64,000 nt of DNA, taken from positions 53,793,012-53,857,011 of the forward strand of contig CM042157.1 in NCBI GenBank assembly GCA_023376005.1. Direction: 5' to 3'. Below the pieces are notes generated by a model. That model had not been told where the DNA came from. It made no database searches and saw only the letters and a list, made by a program, of their open reading frames with translations. Positions 30,961 through 41,727 of the stretch are shown here, piece by piece. A program made the position numbers and the translations under genes. This DNA is from Doryteuthis pealeii. Taxonomy: Eukaryota; Mollusca; Cephalopoda; Myopsida; Loliginidae. Within the stretch, counting starts at the first letter, position 1, and the number at the start of each line of letters is the position of its first letter.

Positions 30961-32240
30961 GTGAGTCATTGATTTTATTTTTCAGACAGATTCTCAGGGT
31001 CCTTAGCTGTCAATCCTTTTCTCTTACCCCTTAGATATACTTGCAAGTGTAAACCTGTCACGATTCTTGCAATTGTCATCTCTTTCTTATTCTCAACCCT
31101 CTATTCATAGTTCAGAGGGCAATAGTTCAGTTTTAGAAAGCCATTCATTGTGCGCAAATTCCTCAAAATGTCATGGCCTTGAGCCAAATTTATTACAAAA
31201 AGAATCAAATAAGAAAATCATTGACATTTTAAATTTTTTAAATTTTTATTTCTAAATCAATTTTTTTGAATCTTTTTTTTTTTTTTTGAAATTTCTATAT
31301 TGTTGCCAGCTTCTCAATTGCCATCTCTCACCCCCTGGAAATCACGTTTTTCATGATCGCTAGGGTGACTTCCATTGCATGGTTTCCTCAGTTTTGCTTT
31401 GTCTCTTGCATTAAGCAAAAGTCAAACAGTGCAGACAACCTCAAATGACCTACATCATTGGCCGCAAAAGCAACGGGGTGGGCAATACTGCACTTTGTTA
31501 TTGACCAATCAGAATTGCCAATGCTGACCAGGTCCTTTTGTATGTGTCAATAGCACTGATTGGCTACTCAGTATTGATTGAAGGTTATTCACGCATGTTT
31601 TGCCAATTTTAACTGGGCAGACTCTTGCTGTCTGCAAATGGACATTTTGTATTAAAAATAAAAGGTAACAAAAAAAAAAGAAGAAAAATTCTGAAATAAA
31701 AAATTGAACAATGACATGATACTTTATTATCTCAATTTGTAGAAATGTTATAAAATAAAAGAAGCCTTCCACACATACACTTTAAATGATATCTGTGGTT
31801 AATTGGCAAGCTTTTCATGTCCAAGATATACAGTATATGAAAGGGGTTAAAAAATGGTAAAAAGGTTGACTTGATGAAGATGGACAGTTTAATGACTATT
31901 ATCGGGAAAGGAAAAACATCATTACTGTTCAAAGAACAGAGACAAAAGAGACTAAGATGGATTCTAGGATTGTTGCATGTGACTATAAGGTGCTCATTAG
32001 ATATACCTATTCTCTAAGGGAGACAATTATTTATTGTCTCCCTACAAGGGCAAGAGCTTATCCTTTATTATTTAAAACATTTGCCAGTCATTGCTACCAT
32101 AAAATAACCAAAGTGTGTTGCTAGAAATGAAAAAGAAAGAATATACTTACCAAAATATATAATACTGATTGGCAATATTTATCTAAAACTATGACTTGAT
32201 AAAAGATGCTATTAATATAACACAATAAAAAGATTACTAA
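30961..32240. other. no gene identified; CCAAT-like motifs near 31.5 kb
   Basis: 31310-31640 is less AT-rich and contains GACCAATCAG (31503-31512), GCCAAT (31516-31521) and GATTGGCT (31558-31565). CCAAT motifs in both orientations occur in promoters, but no first exon or transcription signal is seen nearby, so this is only a remark. Confidence 0.35.
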
Positions 32241-32254
32241 GGAATAATAGCAAC

Positions 32255-32445
32255 ACATGAGAGAGCACAAAACAGGAAAAGGAATGAGTGTATAGGTTTG
32301 ATTAGAGCTTCTACAAACTAATGTCTCTTTGTAGCACAGTTGGTAGAGCAGCTGGTGTGTTTAAAAATGCTTCCTTATAGCAAAAGTAGTGAGTTTAAGT
32401 TTCCCAGAGAATTTATCCGGTATTATCTTTAACTGGTATAGTTAC
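32255..32445 (+). mobile_element. tRNA-like SINE, family S4
   Basis: Upstream block TATAGGTTTGATTAGAGC, then an A-box-like TAGCACAGTTGGTAGAGCA and a weak B-box-like TGAGTTTAAGTTTCC. A diverged copy lies at 34685-34815. Confidence 0.6.
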
Positions 32446-32527
32446 TCAGTATCATAAAATTACAATCCTCATAAGTTGAAAAATAATGAAAATACTCAAA
32501 TAGTCAAAATTCATTGCCAGAAAGGAG

Positions 32528-32762
32528 AGTCTCTGTGACATGGTGGCTAACAGACTGGACTGTAAATTCATAGTAAGTAAGTTTGAACTCCAGTCAGGTT
32601 ATCATGCGCACATTTGGACAAATACTTTTGGGAAAGTATAAACCCCTCTCACAAGCTATGAGTTAAATAGTACCACTACTGTTCTTCTCCAAGGATAGAT
32701 TTGGCATAAAATAACCCTCAAAGATTAAATGTCATTGAACAAAGAAATCAGACCAAACCAAA
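32528..32762 (+). mobile_element. SINE family S3 with tRNA-like head and common tail
   Basis: Head GTGGCTAACAGACTGGACTG...AAGTTTGAACTCCAGTC, body (CTTTTGGGAAAGTATAAACC, ACCACTACTGTTCTTCTCCAAGG), tail GGCATAAAATAACCC and AAAGAAATCAGACCAAACC. Full-length relatives: 35648-35892 and 44748-44990. Confidence 0.8.
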
Positions 32763-32942
32763 CCTGGCCAAAAAGTTTTATTTCCTTGTTACTTATGTCT
32801 AAAGTAAATGAAAAAGATCTATTTAACTGTTCAAACTTTGCTTTTGTGACTTTGGTAATGAAACTTTCAAATTTACACATTTTCCAGAACATACCAGTGC
32901 CGAGGAGCTGATAAATAATTTTCTAGAACTTACTAAACGTTA

Positions 32943-33275
32943 ATGTCCAGCATGTCTTGTTTGTCTTACTGGGATGGTTTGGATGATAGGAGGTAAGTAG
33001 CCATACAGCTGCTTTTTTGTGGTGTACTGCTTCCAGGATTTGTTCAAAATAGTAGACAGCACCCATGTGTAGTTTCTATCAAGCTTTTTCTAGCATTTCA
33101 TTAAATTCCAAGTGGTGCAGCCATATAACAGCACTGACATGAATGCAGCTTGGAAGAATTCCTGTTTTATCTTATCAGATTTCTATATGATCAAAAATCT
33201 GTCAATGGCAGTCCATTCCTTTCCTATAAATATATTGACTACTTTTTGTAGATGAAATATTATTACCTAGATATG
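32943..33275 (-). pseudogene. LINE family A, RT C-terminal fragment
   Basis: The plus strand shows the complements of the LINE A blocks CCAGCATGTCTTGTTTGTCT, AAGTGGTGCAGCCATATAAC and GATGAAATATTATTACCTAG (the YLG.N block). It ends at 33275 and lacks the WTPTH end. Confidence 0.75.
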
Positions 33276-33321
33276 TGAACTAATGTTATGTAGCCCTTAT
33301 AAAACCCTTATGGGTATATAA

Positions 33322-33323
<2 letters not shown>

Positions 33324-33348
<25 letters not shown>
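33324..33348. repeat. (GA)n microsatellite
   Basis: About 28 bp of GA. Confidence 0.9.
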
Positions 33349-33352
<4 letters not shown>

Positions 33353-33794
33353 TAGTTAGATATATTAGATGATAAAGGATAATCTTACTTTACATTCTGC
33401 TTACTTCATCTACTCATCTGGATGCCACATTCTCTGGTTGGGCTTACTTCTTAAGGGTTGGTTTTCTTCTTTCTGTTGATTCTTCTTGTGCAGGGCTGGT
33501 CATTGTTTTTAACATTTAATTAACACAACAAGATTTGTTTGTTTCTTGATCAACCTTTTATTTTGTAACTCTGCCCATTTAATTCCGTTGTGGGTGAGTT
33601 GCAAATTCTAAGCAACATCTGATAGAGTGCCGGCTCACATCAGACTAACTAAACTAAAACCTATTCACACGCCTGTATACCAGAAAGTCAGTTGGAATGT
33701 CCCTGTTGTCACTCATCGGCTCCAGTAAATTTCCATGTCATTTTTAAGTCTAAAAGACCCTATTCAAAATTCTAACTACAAGTACACTCATAAT

Positions 33795-34130
33795 TTATGA
33801 CTGCTCATAAATTATGTAACACTGATCTACTAATTTCAGAGTTTTACCATCCAGTGTAGTGATGTCTCCAGTTTGTTTAAAACACATAAACTCCATTTTA
33901 TCTGAGTTCACATAGAGGCCAATGCATCTTGCTGTCTTCTCCAGGCTATGCACCAGGGATTCAGAAGTAAGCATGAACTCATAAAAAAAAAACTTACATT
34001 GATCAGCTCTGTATGAATTCTGGAGGCCGTGCTGAGGACTTTCCAGGAGCAATGACTGATTGAGACGAATGGTGAGAGAGCTATGGGAACCTGTGCTGTT
34101 GGCACAACTTGATGATGATAAATAAATTTT
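33795..34130. pseudogene. LINE family A copy with inverted 5' part
   Basis: The minus strand at 33826-33980 encodes SLVHSLEKTARCIGLYVNSD and KMEFMCFKQTGDITTLDGKT followed by LKLVDQ, the segment between the RT catalytic core and thumb. Directly adjoining, the plus strand at 33992-34130 encodes the end of the same ORF and the 3' UTR (GATCAGCTCTGT, GCTGTTGGCACAACTTGATGATG). The 3' part is in normal sense and the upstream part inverted, with the middle deleted, as produced by twin priming. Confidence 0.75.
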
Positions 34131-34140
34131 ATTCAGACAT

Positions 34141-34258
34141 TATGTAGTTCTGGGGAGTATACAGTGCCCCTTCATAGCCATTACCATATGAATATACGAT
34201 GAACACAATTCCCTAACCTACACAGGTTTATATGCTGTCAAAATCAATCAATCAAATC
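34141..34258 (+). mobile_element. deleted S6 copy with common tail
   Basis: TTATGTAGTTCTGGGGAGTA and GCCCCTTCATAGCCATTACC (S6 body) run straight into GAACACAATTCCCTAACC and ATGCTGTCAAAATCAATCAA, missing the AT-rich repeats. Confidence 0.65.
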
Positions 34259-34534
34259 AGACTGTAAATGAAAATGTGAAAATTTGCCCTTTTTTACTTA
34301 GAAAAGTTCATTTCTAACTTTCATCATCAAAGGCACAAAAACAAAGTTTATAGGATATAATGGCCATTTTCTATACTTTTACAACACAAGTAATTAAGAA
34401 ATAACACATGTTAATCAGAAATAAAATTTGTGTTATATAGTGCAATGGTTAATCATTTTTCATCTAATATACATGAATAAAAGATGCTATTGATAATACT
34501 ATGGGAGTTGCTGAAACCAAATATGGAATGAGCC

Positions 34535-34615
34535 ATGAGATGTACATGTTCGATCTCATAGTTCAATACACTTGTTAAAACATTCTTCAAGTTTCTTTAA
34601 CCCTTTCAACTCAAA
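34535..34615 (-). pseudogene. mariner transposase remnant (C-terminus)
   Basis: The minus strand reads FFELKGLKKLEECFNKCIEL then a stop, the usual end of mariner transposases. Confidence 0.55.
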
Positions 34616-34684
34616 AAAACTTTCCTTCTTGATTGGACCAAGAACTTCTCAACATCCTCACATAGAGTAAAAAACAATAAATAT

Positions 34685-34862
34685 GGTTCTGTGAGAGATC
34701 AAGAACCAGAATAAAGGATAAGTATATAGGTTTGATTTGAGATTCTACAAACCATTTCTGTAGATGGTGCATTTAAACAGAGAGAATGTGAATTCAAATA
34801 TCACCATGAGCCTATCCTTAATTATTATTTATTATAATTATAATTATAATAATAATAATAAT
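34685..34862 (+). mobile_element. SINE family S4 copy followed by (TAA)n
   Basis: TATAGGTTTGATTTGAGATTC and GTAGATGGTGCATTTAAACAG match 32255-32445. A run of ATT/TAA repeats follows. Confidence 0.5.
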
Positions 34863-35070
34863 AACCAGAGAACTGGAAAAATCTGGGAAACGTGATGGTG
34901 ATAGCAATTGTAGTTGGAGGACTGGGAACAGTTTCTCAAGGACTGGAAAAGAGAGTGGGGGAAATGTAGATCAGAGGAAGAATTTAGACAATACAAACCA
35001 AAGTACTGTTAAGATCAGCTAGAATACTTAGAAGAGTCCTGGAGATTTAAGGAGACTTACTGTCAGAACC
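34855..35070 (+). pseudogene. LINE family B, ORF end fragment
   Basis: About 210 bp matching 53135-53335 (GAACTGGAAAAATC, GGACTGGGAACAGT, TACTGTTAAGATCAGCTAGAATAC, AGAGTCCTGGAGA) with many substitutions. Confidence 0.6.
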
Positions 35071-35177
35071 CCCCCCCCAAAAAAAAAAAACACTAATCAA
35101 AACTAACAGAGTAAAAATAAAATTCACTTTGTTTGAATAAAATTGATCATTGGTCTTCAAAAAGGTTGTGCACATAA

Positions 35178-35178
<1 letters not shown>

Positions 35179-35224
<46 letters not shown>
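35179..35224. repeat. (TA)n microsatellite
   Basis: About 45 bp of TA. Confidence 0.95.
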
Positions 35225-35227
<3 letters not shown>

Positions 35228-35647
35228 ACCTTCGTCTGTAAAGTGCAATTTGTCTTTGGGACAACAGAAATAAATCCATATAATTATTTTTTTAAGTATT
35301 TTCTATTTCGGGTTGTTTCACATAGATTTGCTTTCACCCTCACCGACACACATAAATGCACACACACACGCACATGCATGGACACACACATGCTCAGGAA
35401 CAGAGTGGCTAAAAAACTGTTTTTTAGGTTTTTGTAAATATTAGACTAAAAATCATGACATTGATTGCAACTAAAGTATTAAGTGGAGTGTCATCTTCAA
35501 GTAATGATATTGGATTTGATCTTTATGAGAATTTACAAATTGAATATTAAAGTTGAAAATTAAAACAACAATAAAATGAATGAATATATAAACATTTGCA
35601 TAAAGGTTAATAAATAGGTGGATAGATAAGATAAAAGGTTGTTTAAT

Positions 35648-35892
35648 GTGTCTTCTATGTCTGGCATAGTGGCTAACTTGCTTGAACTATGACATCATAG
35701 TAAGCAAGTTTGGACTGAAATTATTCTATTATGTTCACTTTCAGACCAATACCTTTGGGAAAGATATGAATACCCTCATCCTCCCAGCTGTGGGTTAAAT
35801 AGCACCACTACTGTTCTTCTACAAGGATGTCTTTGGATTTAAATAGCCCATGAAGATTAGTTTGTCATTAAACAAAGAAGCCAAACCAAACT
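35648..35892 (+). mobile_element. SINE family S3
   Basis: Head ATAGTGGCTAACTTGCTTG...AAGCAAGTTTGGACTG, body ACCAATACCTTTGGGAAAG and ACCACTACTGTTCTTCTACA, tail with TTAAATAGCCCATG and AAAGAAGCCAAACCAAAC. Confidence 0.8.
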
Positions 35893-36053
35893 ATTCATAT
35901 TATTCATTTTTTATTTATTTTATGTGACACAGAACACTACATTCCAAATCTGTTACTACTGAAAAGTGAGTTTAATGCTCACTGAATACCCCAGACTTGT
36001 GATTTTGTGTCAAATCCTATGTGTATTTTTATAATATTTTTAAATGTACTAGC

Positions 36054-36065
36054 TATATATATATA

Positions 36066-36097
<32 letters not shown>

Positions 36098-36205
36098 CAA
36101 TTAAGATAAGGAAGTGAATCCGACAGTATATCAGAGTAAGAAATTTGAAAAATGTACATAACAACATCTGTGTGTTTCAAATTTCTTACTCTGAAATATA
36201 TATAT
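36054..36205. repeat. (TA)n with adjacent 20-bp inverted repeat
   Basis: (TA)n at 36054-36098. Arms 36131-36150 and 36175-36194 (TCAGAGTAAGAAATTTGAAA) are perfect complements around a 24-nt loop. The left flank AATCCGACAGTAT recalls the 18.6-kb foldback (AATCCGACAGTATGAAA). Confidence 0.85.
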
Positions 36206-36207
36206 AT

Positions 36208-36800
36208 AATCAGGGGTCCCATAACCCATGGCCTGTGGATCACATGCAGCCCTTGAGTCCAATTCATGTGACCCTTCACCCAATTTCCTTCAATGACAAT
36301 CTCATCTGCAGAAGAAAAACCTGTCTTACATTCCTCATCTATCACTTTTTTCTGAAGATATTGACATCACTGTTTACAGTTTATTGGTGACCTCCATTCT
36401 GAATTTGTCAGCCATTTTGCTGTTATAAAATCATATGTCCCAACTTTCAAACTTTTCTCCTTGTCTTTTGATATTGACAGTAAAGAAGAACCATTACAAC
36501 TGCAGATGGAACTCATTAATCATCAGAAGATTTGAAGTCCAAGTTTCTTGCTTAATTTCTATAGAGAACCATGTCTTTCCAACTGAATGATTCCCAAATA
36601 CCCACACCCAGTAAGTAGTGAGCATGTTTCATAGTGTTATGAAAAGTTGTTCTCCAAAATGAATGATTCCAAGAGTACACTGCATTTGCAACTGTCAAAT
36701 CATCAATTGTCTGATCTACTCCTTTTGTCAAACTCTACATTTAACCCTGATATCTTTTTTTTTATAAACATCATCAGATATATCATTAATAAATTATAAT
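36208..36800 (+). pseudogene. hAT transposon remnant (terminus joined to transposase C-terminus)
   Basis: Starts with a CAGGGGTCCCATAACCCATG end of the type seen in hAT elements (CAGGGGTCCCCAAC...GGCC). Then TFKLFSLSFDIDSKEEPLQL and QMELINHQ (about 36440-36530) match the hAT C-terminal pattern FxLFxxPFxxDxxxxPxxLQMELIxLQ. After a frameshift, CYEKLFSKMNDSKSTLHLQL and STFNPDI (36640-36750) match the dimerisation-domain pattern EQLFSRMKxxKSxLRxxL...IxPDI. The right terminus is not visible. The N-terminal two thirds are deleted. Confidence 0.75.
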
Positions 36801-37117
36801 TGTTGCTCCATGAATTTAGCTTTTTTAAAATGTCCTTTTAATATCATGGCACGAGGTCCTCCTGAGGCTGAAAAAATGAGGACCTCTTATATAGAGGCAA
36901 CTAAATATGAAGTTTCTACTTTTTTGAATGATTGTGAAGTTAAATTTTTGAACCTTGTATAATTGAAAAGTATTAAACTGACATTGAAATAAAATAACCT
37001 AACAGGGGTTTACATGCTATAAAATGGGTTCACCAGTCATCTAATAATTACTAATCTAAACATAGATATAATTCTAATTTGGGGAAAATAGCACTAAAAA
37101 GAGTGTATTTTGATAGC
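36801..37117. other. no gene; SINE tail near 36990
   Basis: Contains AAATAAAATAACCTAACAGGGG and TACATGCTATAAAATGG, a copy of the common tail. Nothing else recognised. Confidence 0.45.
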
Positions 37118-37345
37118 GTTTTAAGCACTTGTGGTGTAATAGTTATCAGAATTCAACTCTGTAATCTAAGTTCAAATCCTTATATGATGATGTTTGCATT
37201 TTCATATAGTGTTAATACTTTTGGGAAAGGTATGAATCCAATTATCCTCCCCACACACTTAGCTATGGGGAGACTGGGCTCTTTAACCTTGGTATAGTAA
37301 CTGGTCCAGAATTAAAACTCTGGATTCAAACTATTTGTAAATTAG
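37118..37345 (+). mobile_element. SINE family S1 with tRNA-like head
   Basis: A-box-like GTGGTGTAATAGTTATCAG, B-box-like TAAGTTCAAATCC, then body blocks TTTTGGGAAAGGTATGAATC and GGGCTCTTTAACCTTGGTA. Confidence 0.75.
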
Positions 37346-37985
37346 ACACTAATTCCTGAAAAAACCATATGCATCAACATGTGGAGCCAAAATAACCCAC
37401 ATCAGATGAATGCCATTACATACACAGTAAGGTAAACTTGCCTTGAAATTCATCATCCAAAATCTTGTTTCATCTGGTTTTAAACAGTGACTATTGGTGC
37501 AAGTGTAAAATATATAACCTATGAGGCAGACCCCAATGTTGTTAATCATCAATATGACAGTGGAAGTTTTATTGGGAACAAGAATTTTGATTATAAGCTG
37601 TTAAAATTTGTGTTGTTCAGATCCCAGTGGATATCTTCATATGTGTGAATAACAAATAGAAAAACACCAGTAGAAACTATTTGGGGTGTATTTACAGACA
37701 TAAGTGGAACAATGCCAGATATTGACCCACAGGAACCCTGATATAGCATTTTAGGGTGTGACAAACTAAACCTTTCACTATTTTCCACATCCCTTGACTC
37801 CTATTTATATTGTGATACTATTTTGACTTCTTTATCTCTCCCAACTATCAAGATAAATTCATAGGGCATCTATGTTTTCTATCCTTACTGAAATGTCTTC
37901 ATAACTTGACATTTTTCTAATACCAAAGTCAACATTCGCCAGACTAAAGGAAAAGTTTACTCAAGTCTGTGTTTTCCCATCGGCA
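37346..37985. other. no gene identified
   Basis: Two minus-strand frames (37349-37552 and 37591-37788) are open for 65-67 codons and have ordinary amino-acid composition, but no motif was recognised. Possibly a diverged element ORF. Confidence 0.3.
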
Positions 37986-38010
37986 GGATGTGACACAAGG
38001 TCAATTTTTT

Positions 38011-38280
38011 AAGTGGAGTACAGCTGGTTTAGCTCAGTTGGTAGAGCATAAGCTTAGGAACCACAAGGTCCTGGGTTTGATACTGACCCTTGCCAACTCA
38101 GTACATGAGTAGCATAGCTTTAATATGTACAGTAAAATGGTGTGATATGGCCCCTCAGATGCATAACAATTTCCCTGGTCAAGTGAAAAGGGTATAAACT
38201 CTCTTGTTATATGGCTGATATCAACAGTAGGCCACTCTGCCAACTTTACTACAGCTGCTTTCAATTCAGTATCTTCCTTC
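38011..38280 (+). mobile_element. SINE family S2 with well-preserved tRNA-like head
   Basis: GGTTTAGCTCAGTTGGTAG (A box), an anticodon-arm-like CTTAGGAACCACAAGG and CTGGGTTTGATACTG (B box) span a tRNA-sized block from 38023. The body includes GCCCCTCAGATGCATAACAA and GGCCACTCTGCCAACTTTAC. The minus-strand relative at 62050-62305 shares all blocks. There is no intact acceptor stem, so it is not a tRNA gene. Confidence 0.85.
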
Positions 38281-38430
38281 TACTAGACTGCTTTACCAAC
38301 ATAGAAGGCTAGTCTGCCCTATTATTTATCCATAGCTGGGAGGATAAGAGATGGATTCATGCCTTTTCTCAAGGGTATTAGTACAAAGTGAAAGGCAAAC
38401 AGCCTTGTCCAGGACTTAGAATGTTGAGAA
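38281..38430 (-). mobile_element. SINE family S1 fragment
   Basis: Plus-strand text CTGCCCTATTATTTATCCAT, GATGGATTCATGCC, CAAAGTGAAAGGCAAACAGC and CTTGTCCAGGACTTAG: the S1 body joined to the B-box end. Confidence 0.65.
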
Positions 38431-38644
38431 TTTTAAGTGTAATTAATTTGACATAACTCATATCTGAGTGTAGATCAGATCATAGATAATTCCTTGATGC
38501 TAATACCATGTAAGCCAGTACTATCTGTCACCTGTTATTTGGAGTGGAGATGGGCACCACCAAAGAAACCCTTCCATTGCTTTGAGAGATGCCATGAAGT
38601 AAAATACTTGACATGGCACCCTCATGACCTTATTAAGTAATGAG

Positions 38645-38648
38645 AAAC

Positions 38649-38682
<34 letters not shown>

Positions 38683-38960
38683 ATATGTATAAGAAAGTTT
38701 GGTATGTACGTGTCGACTGATAACTAATAAACGAGATGTTATTCAGATTCGAAATCTTGCATACACCTTGACATCCTTATAACTAAGAAACATGCCAAAT
38801 TTGGTTATTGATTTTTACTGATTAAGGGATATAATTAATTAATTAAACCAAAATCAAATGATTTGCGATAATCGTGGCATAGCTGCTGCTAATATTAAAA
38901 AAATTCGCTGGCTGCTGCCTATATCAGCAGTGATTTAAAATGGCGCTGCTGCTGGTAATT
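38645..38960 (+). mobile_element. (ATCT)n and possible Helitron-like 5' end
   Basis: An ATCT array (38649-38682) leads to TCTATATATGTATAAGAAAGTTTGG, a start typical of Helitron-like 5' ends (TC followed by TATA-rich sequence). Downstream CATACACCTTGACATCCTTA and AAACATGCCAAATTTGG fit the same type of element. No 3' CTRR hairpin was found, so this is tentative. Confidence 0.35.
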
Positions 38961-39436
38961 TGAAGTTGAAAAATTTGTGTCCTAATCGTTTCAGCTCGGA
39001 ATTTCTTGCATATCACCGGTCTAATCTTAGAAATATTTATTTGGTTAGAAAGAAAAGAAAATAATCTTTCCAAATATATAATTTGTATGGGGTTTTATTG
39101 ATTGAATTATTTTTTTACAGCAAAGTAAATAACAATAATAAACGAAAACATTTAATTTAACCATTAATAATAACTCAAATACATTTGTTTTTATATTAAT
39201 ACTTTCATTTTAGAATAAAATATATCTATTTTTAATTAGTATTTAATTTTTTCATATGTACAAAAGAGTTTTAGAAAAAAAAAAGGGAAAAGAAAAGAAA
39301 AAAAGAAATTGTAATACGCATAATTGTAAGTATTTAATTCTTAGCATTTTATTGTGGTAAAAAAAAGAAGGAATTAAACGAATAAATTTCATTTCTCACT
39401 TAAAAAATAAAATTGTTTCAAAAATGTAAACAACAA

Positions 39437-39455
39437 AATGTCAAACTAAAACATT

Positions 39456-39507
<52 letters not shown>

Positions 39508-39526
39508 AATGTTTTAGTTTGACATT
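39437..39526. repeat. perfect 22-bp inverted repeat with (TA)n centre
   Basis: Arms 39437-39458 and 39505-39526 (AATGTCAAACTAAAACATTG with GA) are exact complements around about 46 bp of TA. The whole 90 bp can form one hairpin. Confidence 0.95.
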
Positions 39527-40148
39527 GTAGAGGAATGTTACTTGTTACTTGAGAAATTGTTTCTTTGTACAGAATAAATATGAGAACAATTCCCAACCAG
39601 GTAATAACAAAAACATTTTATTACCTGAGCAAACTTAACAAAATGAATACAAGAATAATAATAAGATACAAGAAAGAGATTATAAAGAGTTGTACAAAGG
39701 AATCTCCTAATGTGTTGGTTTTGGCGTCTTTAGTGTACATACTATGTAAGAGAAATAGAAGTATTTAATAAAGAGTTACATATCTAGACAATGCTGTTGT
39801 GTGCTACACAACACAAGATTGTTGGGATGCAAGGTCCATGTCTCTTGTGAACCGGGCCACATCGTGCATGCTACTTAGTGTGGCAGGAAAAATGTTAAAC
39901 TTTGCTGTGGTCTTCGTTTAGTGACTATTCACAGTATTATTTGACAGACATAGTAATGACTTTTTGTCTTTAATATCTTCAGGCTACTGCTGCTATAATG
40001 TATGTATTCAAACACTACAACAGGATAGATGTATATATTTCTTTTACATAACATAAGAGAAATATGTACATCTTATGAAAAAGACTATATTTTTCAATTT
40101 TTCTTTTCTTTTATATCTCAAGATCATTGAAATAAAAACAAAAATAAA
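39527..40148. other. unassigned; weak LTR-like segment
   Basis: 39527-39793 begins TGTAGAGGAATG and ends ATCTAGACA with an AATAAA near the end, which is LTR-like. No second copy, target duplication or primer-binding site is visible. Confidence 0.25.
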
Positions 40149-40395
40149 TGTATGTATTTACGCTAACCCTCCAACATAGGTAGGATGTGATACAATGTGA
40201 ATCTTTAAGTGTATTAAAGCTGGTTTGAGTTTTCCTTCTCCTAGGCTGGTTGTCTAACCAAAGCTAAAGAACCAAGTCTGTCCTACTATTTTCCCTTTTC
40301 CAAAGGCATAAACATAAGTAAATACAAACATCTTCATAAAGGATTTGAACTTGAGTTACTGATTTTAAGTTTTCATAACATAAGCACAGTCAACA
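40149..40395 (-). mobile_element. SINE family S1
   Basis: Body and head in minus orientation: TGTATTTACGCTAACCCTCC, AGGCTGGTTGTCTAACC, CTGTCCTACTATTTTCCC, and a B-box complement GGATTTGAACTTGAG near 40340. Confidence 0.75.
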
Positions 40396-40539
40396 GTTAT
40401 TGGTGAGAGTTAATGTCTGTCTCAAAGACTGTGTGATTCAACTGGGTCAATCAGGGTTAATGATGATGATGTTTTGTTCTGAAAACCATGTCTGACACAA
40501 GAATCATCAGCTAATGAATGCTTTCCTGATGGCTCACCT

Positions 40540-40672
40540 ATGCCCTGCCATTTTACACATAGCTTCGGTAAGAACATATGGAGTTATGCCTTTTTTAAGA
40601 GCATTAGTACAAAGTGAAATGCAAATAGCCTCATCCATTTCCTATGGTGATAACCATTACACTTCCTAAGCT
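40540..40672 (-). mobile_element. SINE family S1 fragment
   Basis: CAAAGTGAAATGCAAATAGC and an A-box complement GATAACCATTACAC near 40645. Confidence 0.65.
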
Positions 40673-40929
40673 ATAAATGCAGCTGCTTTGCTTATTGATT
40701 GATTTTGATGTCTAACCATTTTTAATGGCCATCAATTTCTACAAAGGATGATGAATAGTTGATGAAAACAAATGTTGTTAATTGAAAAATGTGTCATTAT
40801 TTGCATCATAAAATTTCTTGGTTGAAAGATAGAAAAACCTATAAAACATTATTTTGCTCTTCATAATCAGTTTTGACTTTTCTTTTAACTGACAAAACAT
40901 CAGAAAATAATTAAGTAAAAAGAAAACAT

Positions 40930-41160
40930 GTCTAATAATTAATAGGAATGTTAGTGTGTCACATTTTTCAAATTTACTTCTAGTGGCCATAACCCAACAT
41001 ATAACATTTTTTAAACAGACTGACTCCATGAGAAAAAAAATTCTGGGCCGAATGTGAACCCACAAACCTGAAATATTTTATTCTGAAGTTTTAATTATTA
41101 CATTTGTTTTCGGCAATTGTTTTTTTGTTTTTTTACTGTAACAATTTTTATATCTTGGAA
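40930..41160 (+). repeat. dispersed repeat, copy 1 (ATGTTAGTGTGTCA type)
   Basis: Begins TAGGAATGTTAGTGTGTCAC and shares ordered blocks with 43477-43730: CTTCTAGTGGCCATAACCCA, GGGCCGAATGTGAACCCAC and GTAACAATTTTTATATCTTG. The start resembles Helitron-like ends in other invertebrates; class not proven. Confidence 0.55.
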
Positions 41161-41469
41161 ATAAATTTGGAAATAATCAAAAGTCCAGTGAAAGTAATCC
41201 ATGAAATAGAAATAAATGTTTGTATGGAAAGTAAGGACCTACGTACATCAAATTTCCTTGAAATCAAGTGGAAGCAAAAGATTTATCATTGAAATTTTAA
41301 AAGGTAAAACTTTGATATTAATAAAATACTTCAATGCATCAATCAATTTTGAGTTCTACTGTAGTTTATTGTTACCTATCACAGGAGATATCTTAATTGT
41401 AGCCTTATCAAGTGGCTTTTGAGTTTGTACTTTAATATATATGAATTATTAAGACTATTATTTTTGATG

Positions 41470-41560
41470 TTCTGATCACTATGTTTCAGCCAGTTTGTTC
41501 TCTGACCTTCCTCGGTGTATCTTGTATTCACTAATCATAACCTACCTTAATATGAATACA
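41470..41560 (-). repeat. dispersed repeat with CTGAAGAAGGCC-type stem (decayed copy)
   Basis: On the minus strand GAGGAAGGTCAGAGAAC...CTGGCTGAAAC is a decayed version of the block at 45735-45935 and 63570-63785. Confidence 0.4.
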
Positions 41561-41727
41561 TTCTTTTCGGTTTCTTTTTGGTCATTCTTGGGAATTATAT
41601 TTGCTTACACATAATACAGGAATCATTTTCACTGTTAATTGTTTTTTCATTAGTTTATCTTACATTTTTATTTCTGTTGCTTTTTTAAAAATTTGTAATA
41701 AGAAGACATCATCATGATTATTGTGTG

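Noticed and set aside
31503..31566. CCAAT-box promoter
   Set aside because: Short motifs without an associated exon, TATA or CpG feature are not enough.
38023..38095. tRNA gene
   Set aside because: A and B boxes are good, but the acceptor stem and anticodon stem do not pair, and a same-body copy at 62.2 kb shows that it is a SINE head.
39527..39793. solo LTR (TGTAG...TAGACA)
   Set aside because: No target duplication, second copy or primer-binding site; similar ends occur by chance in AT-rich DNA.
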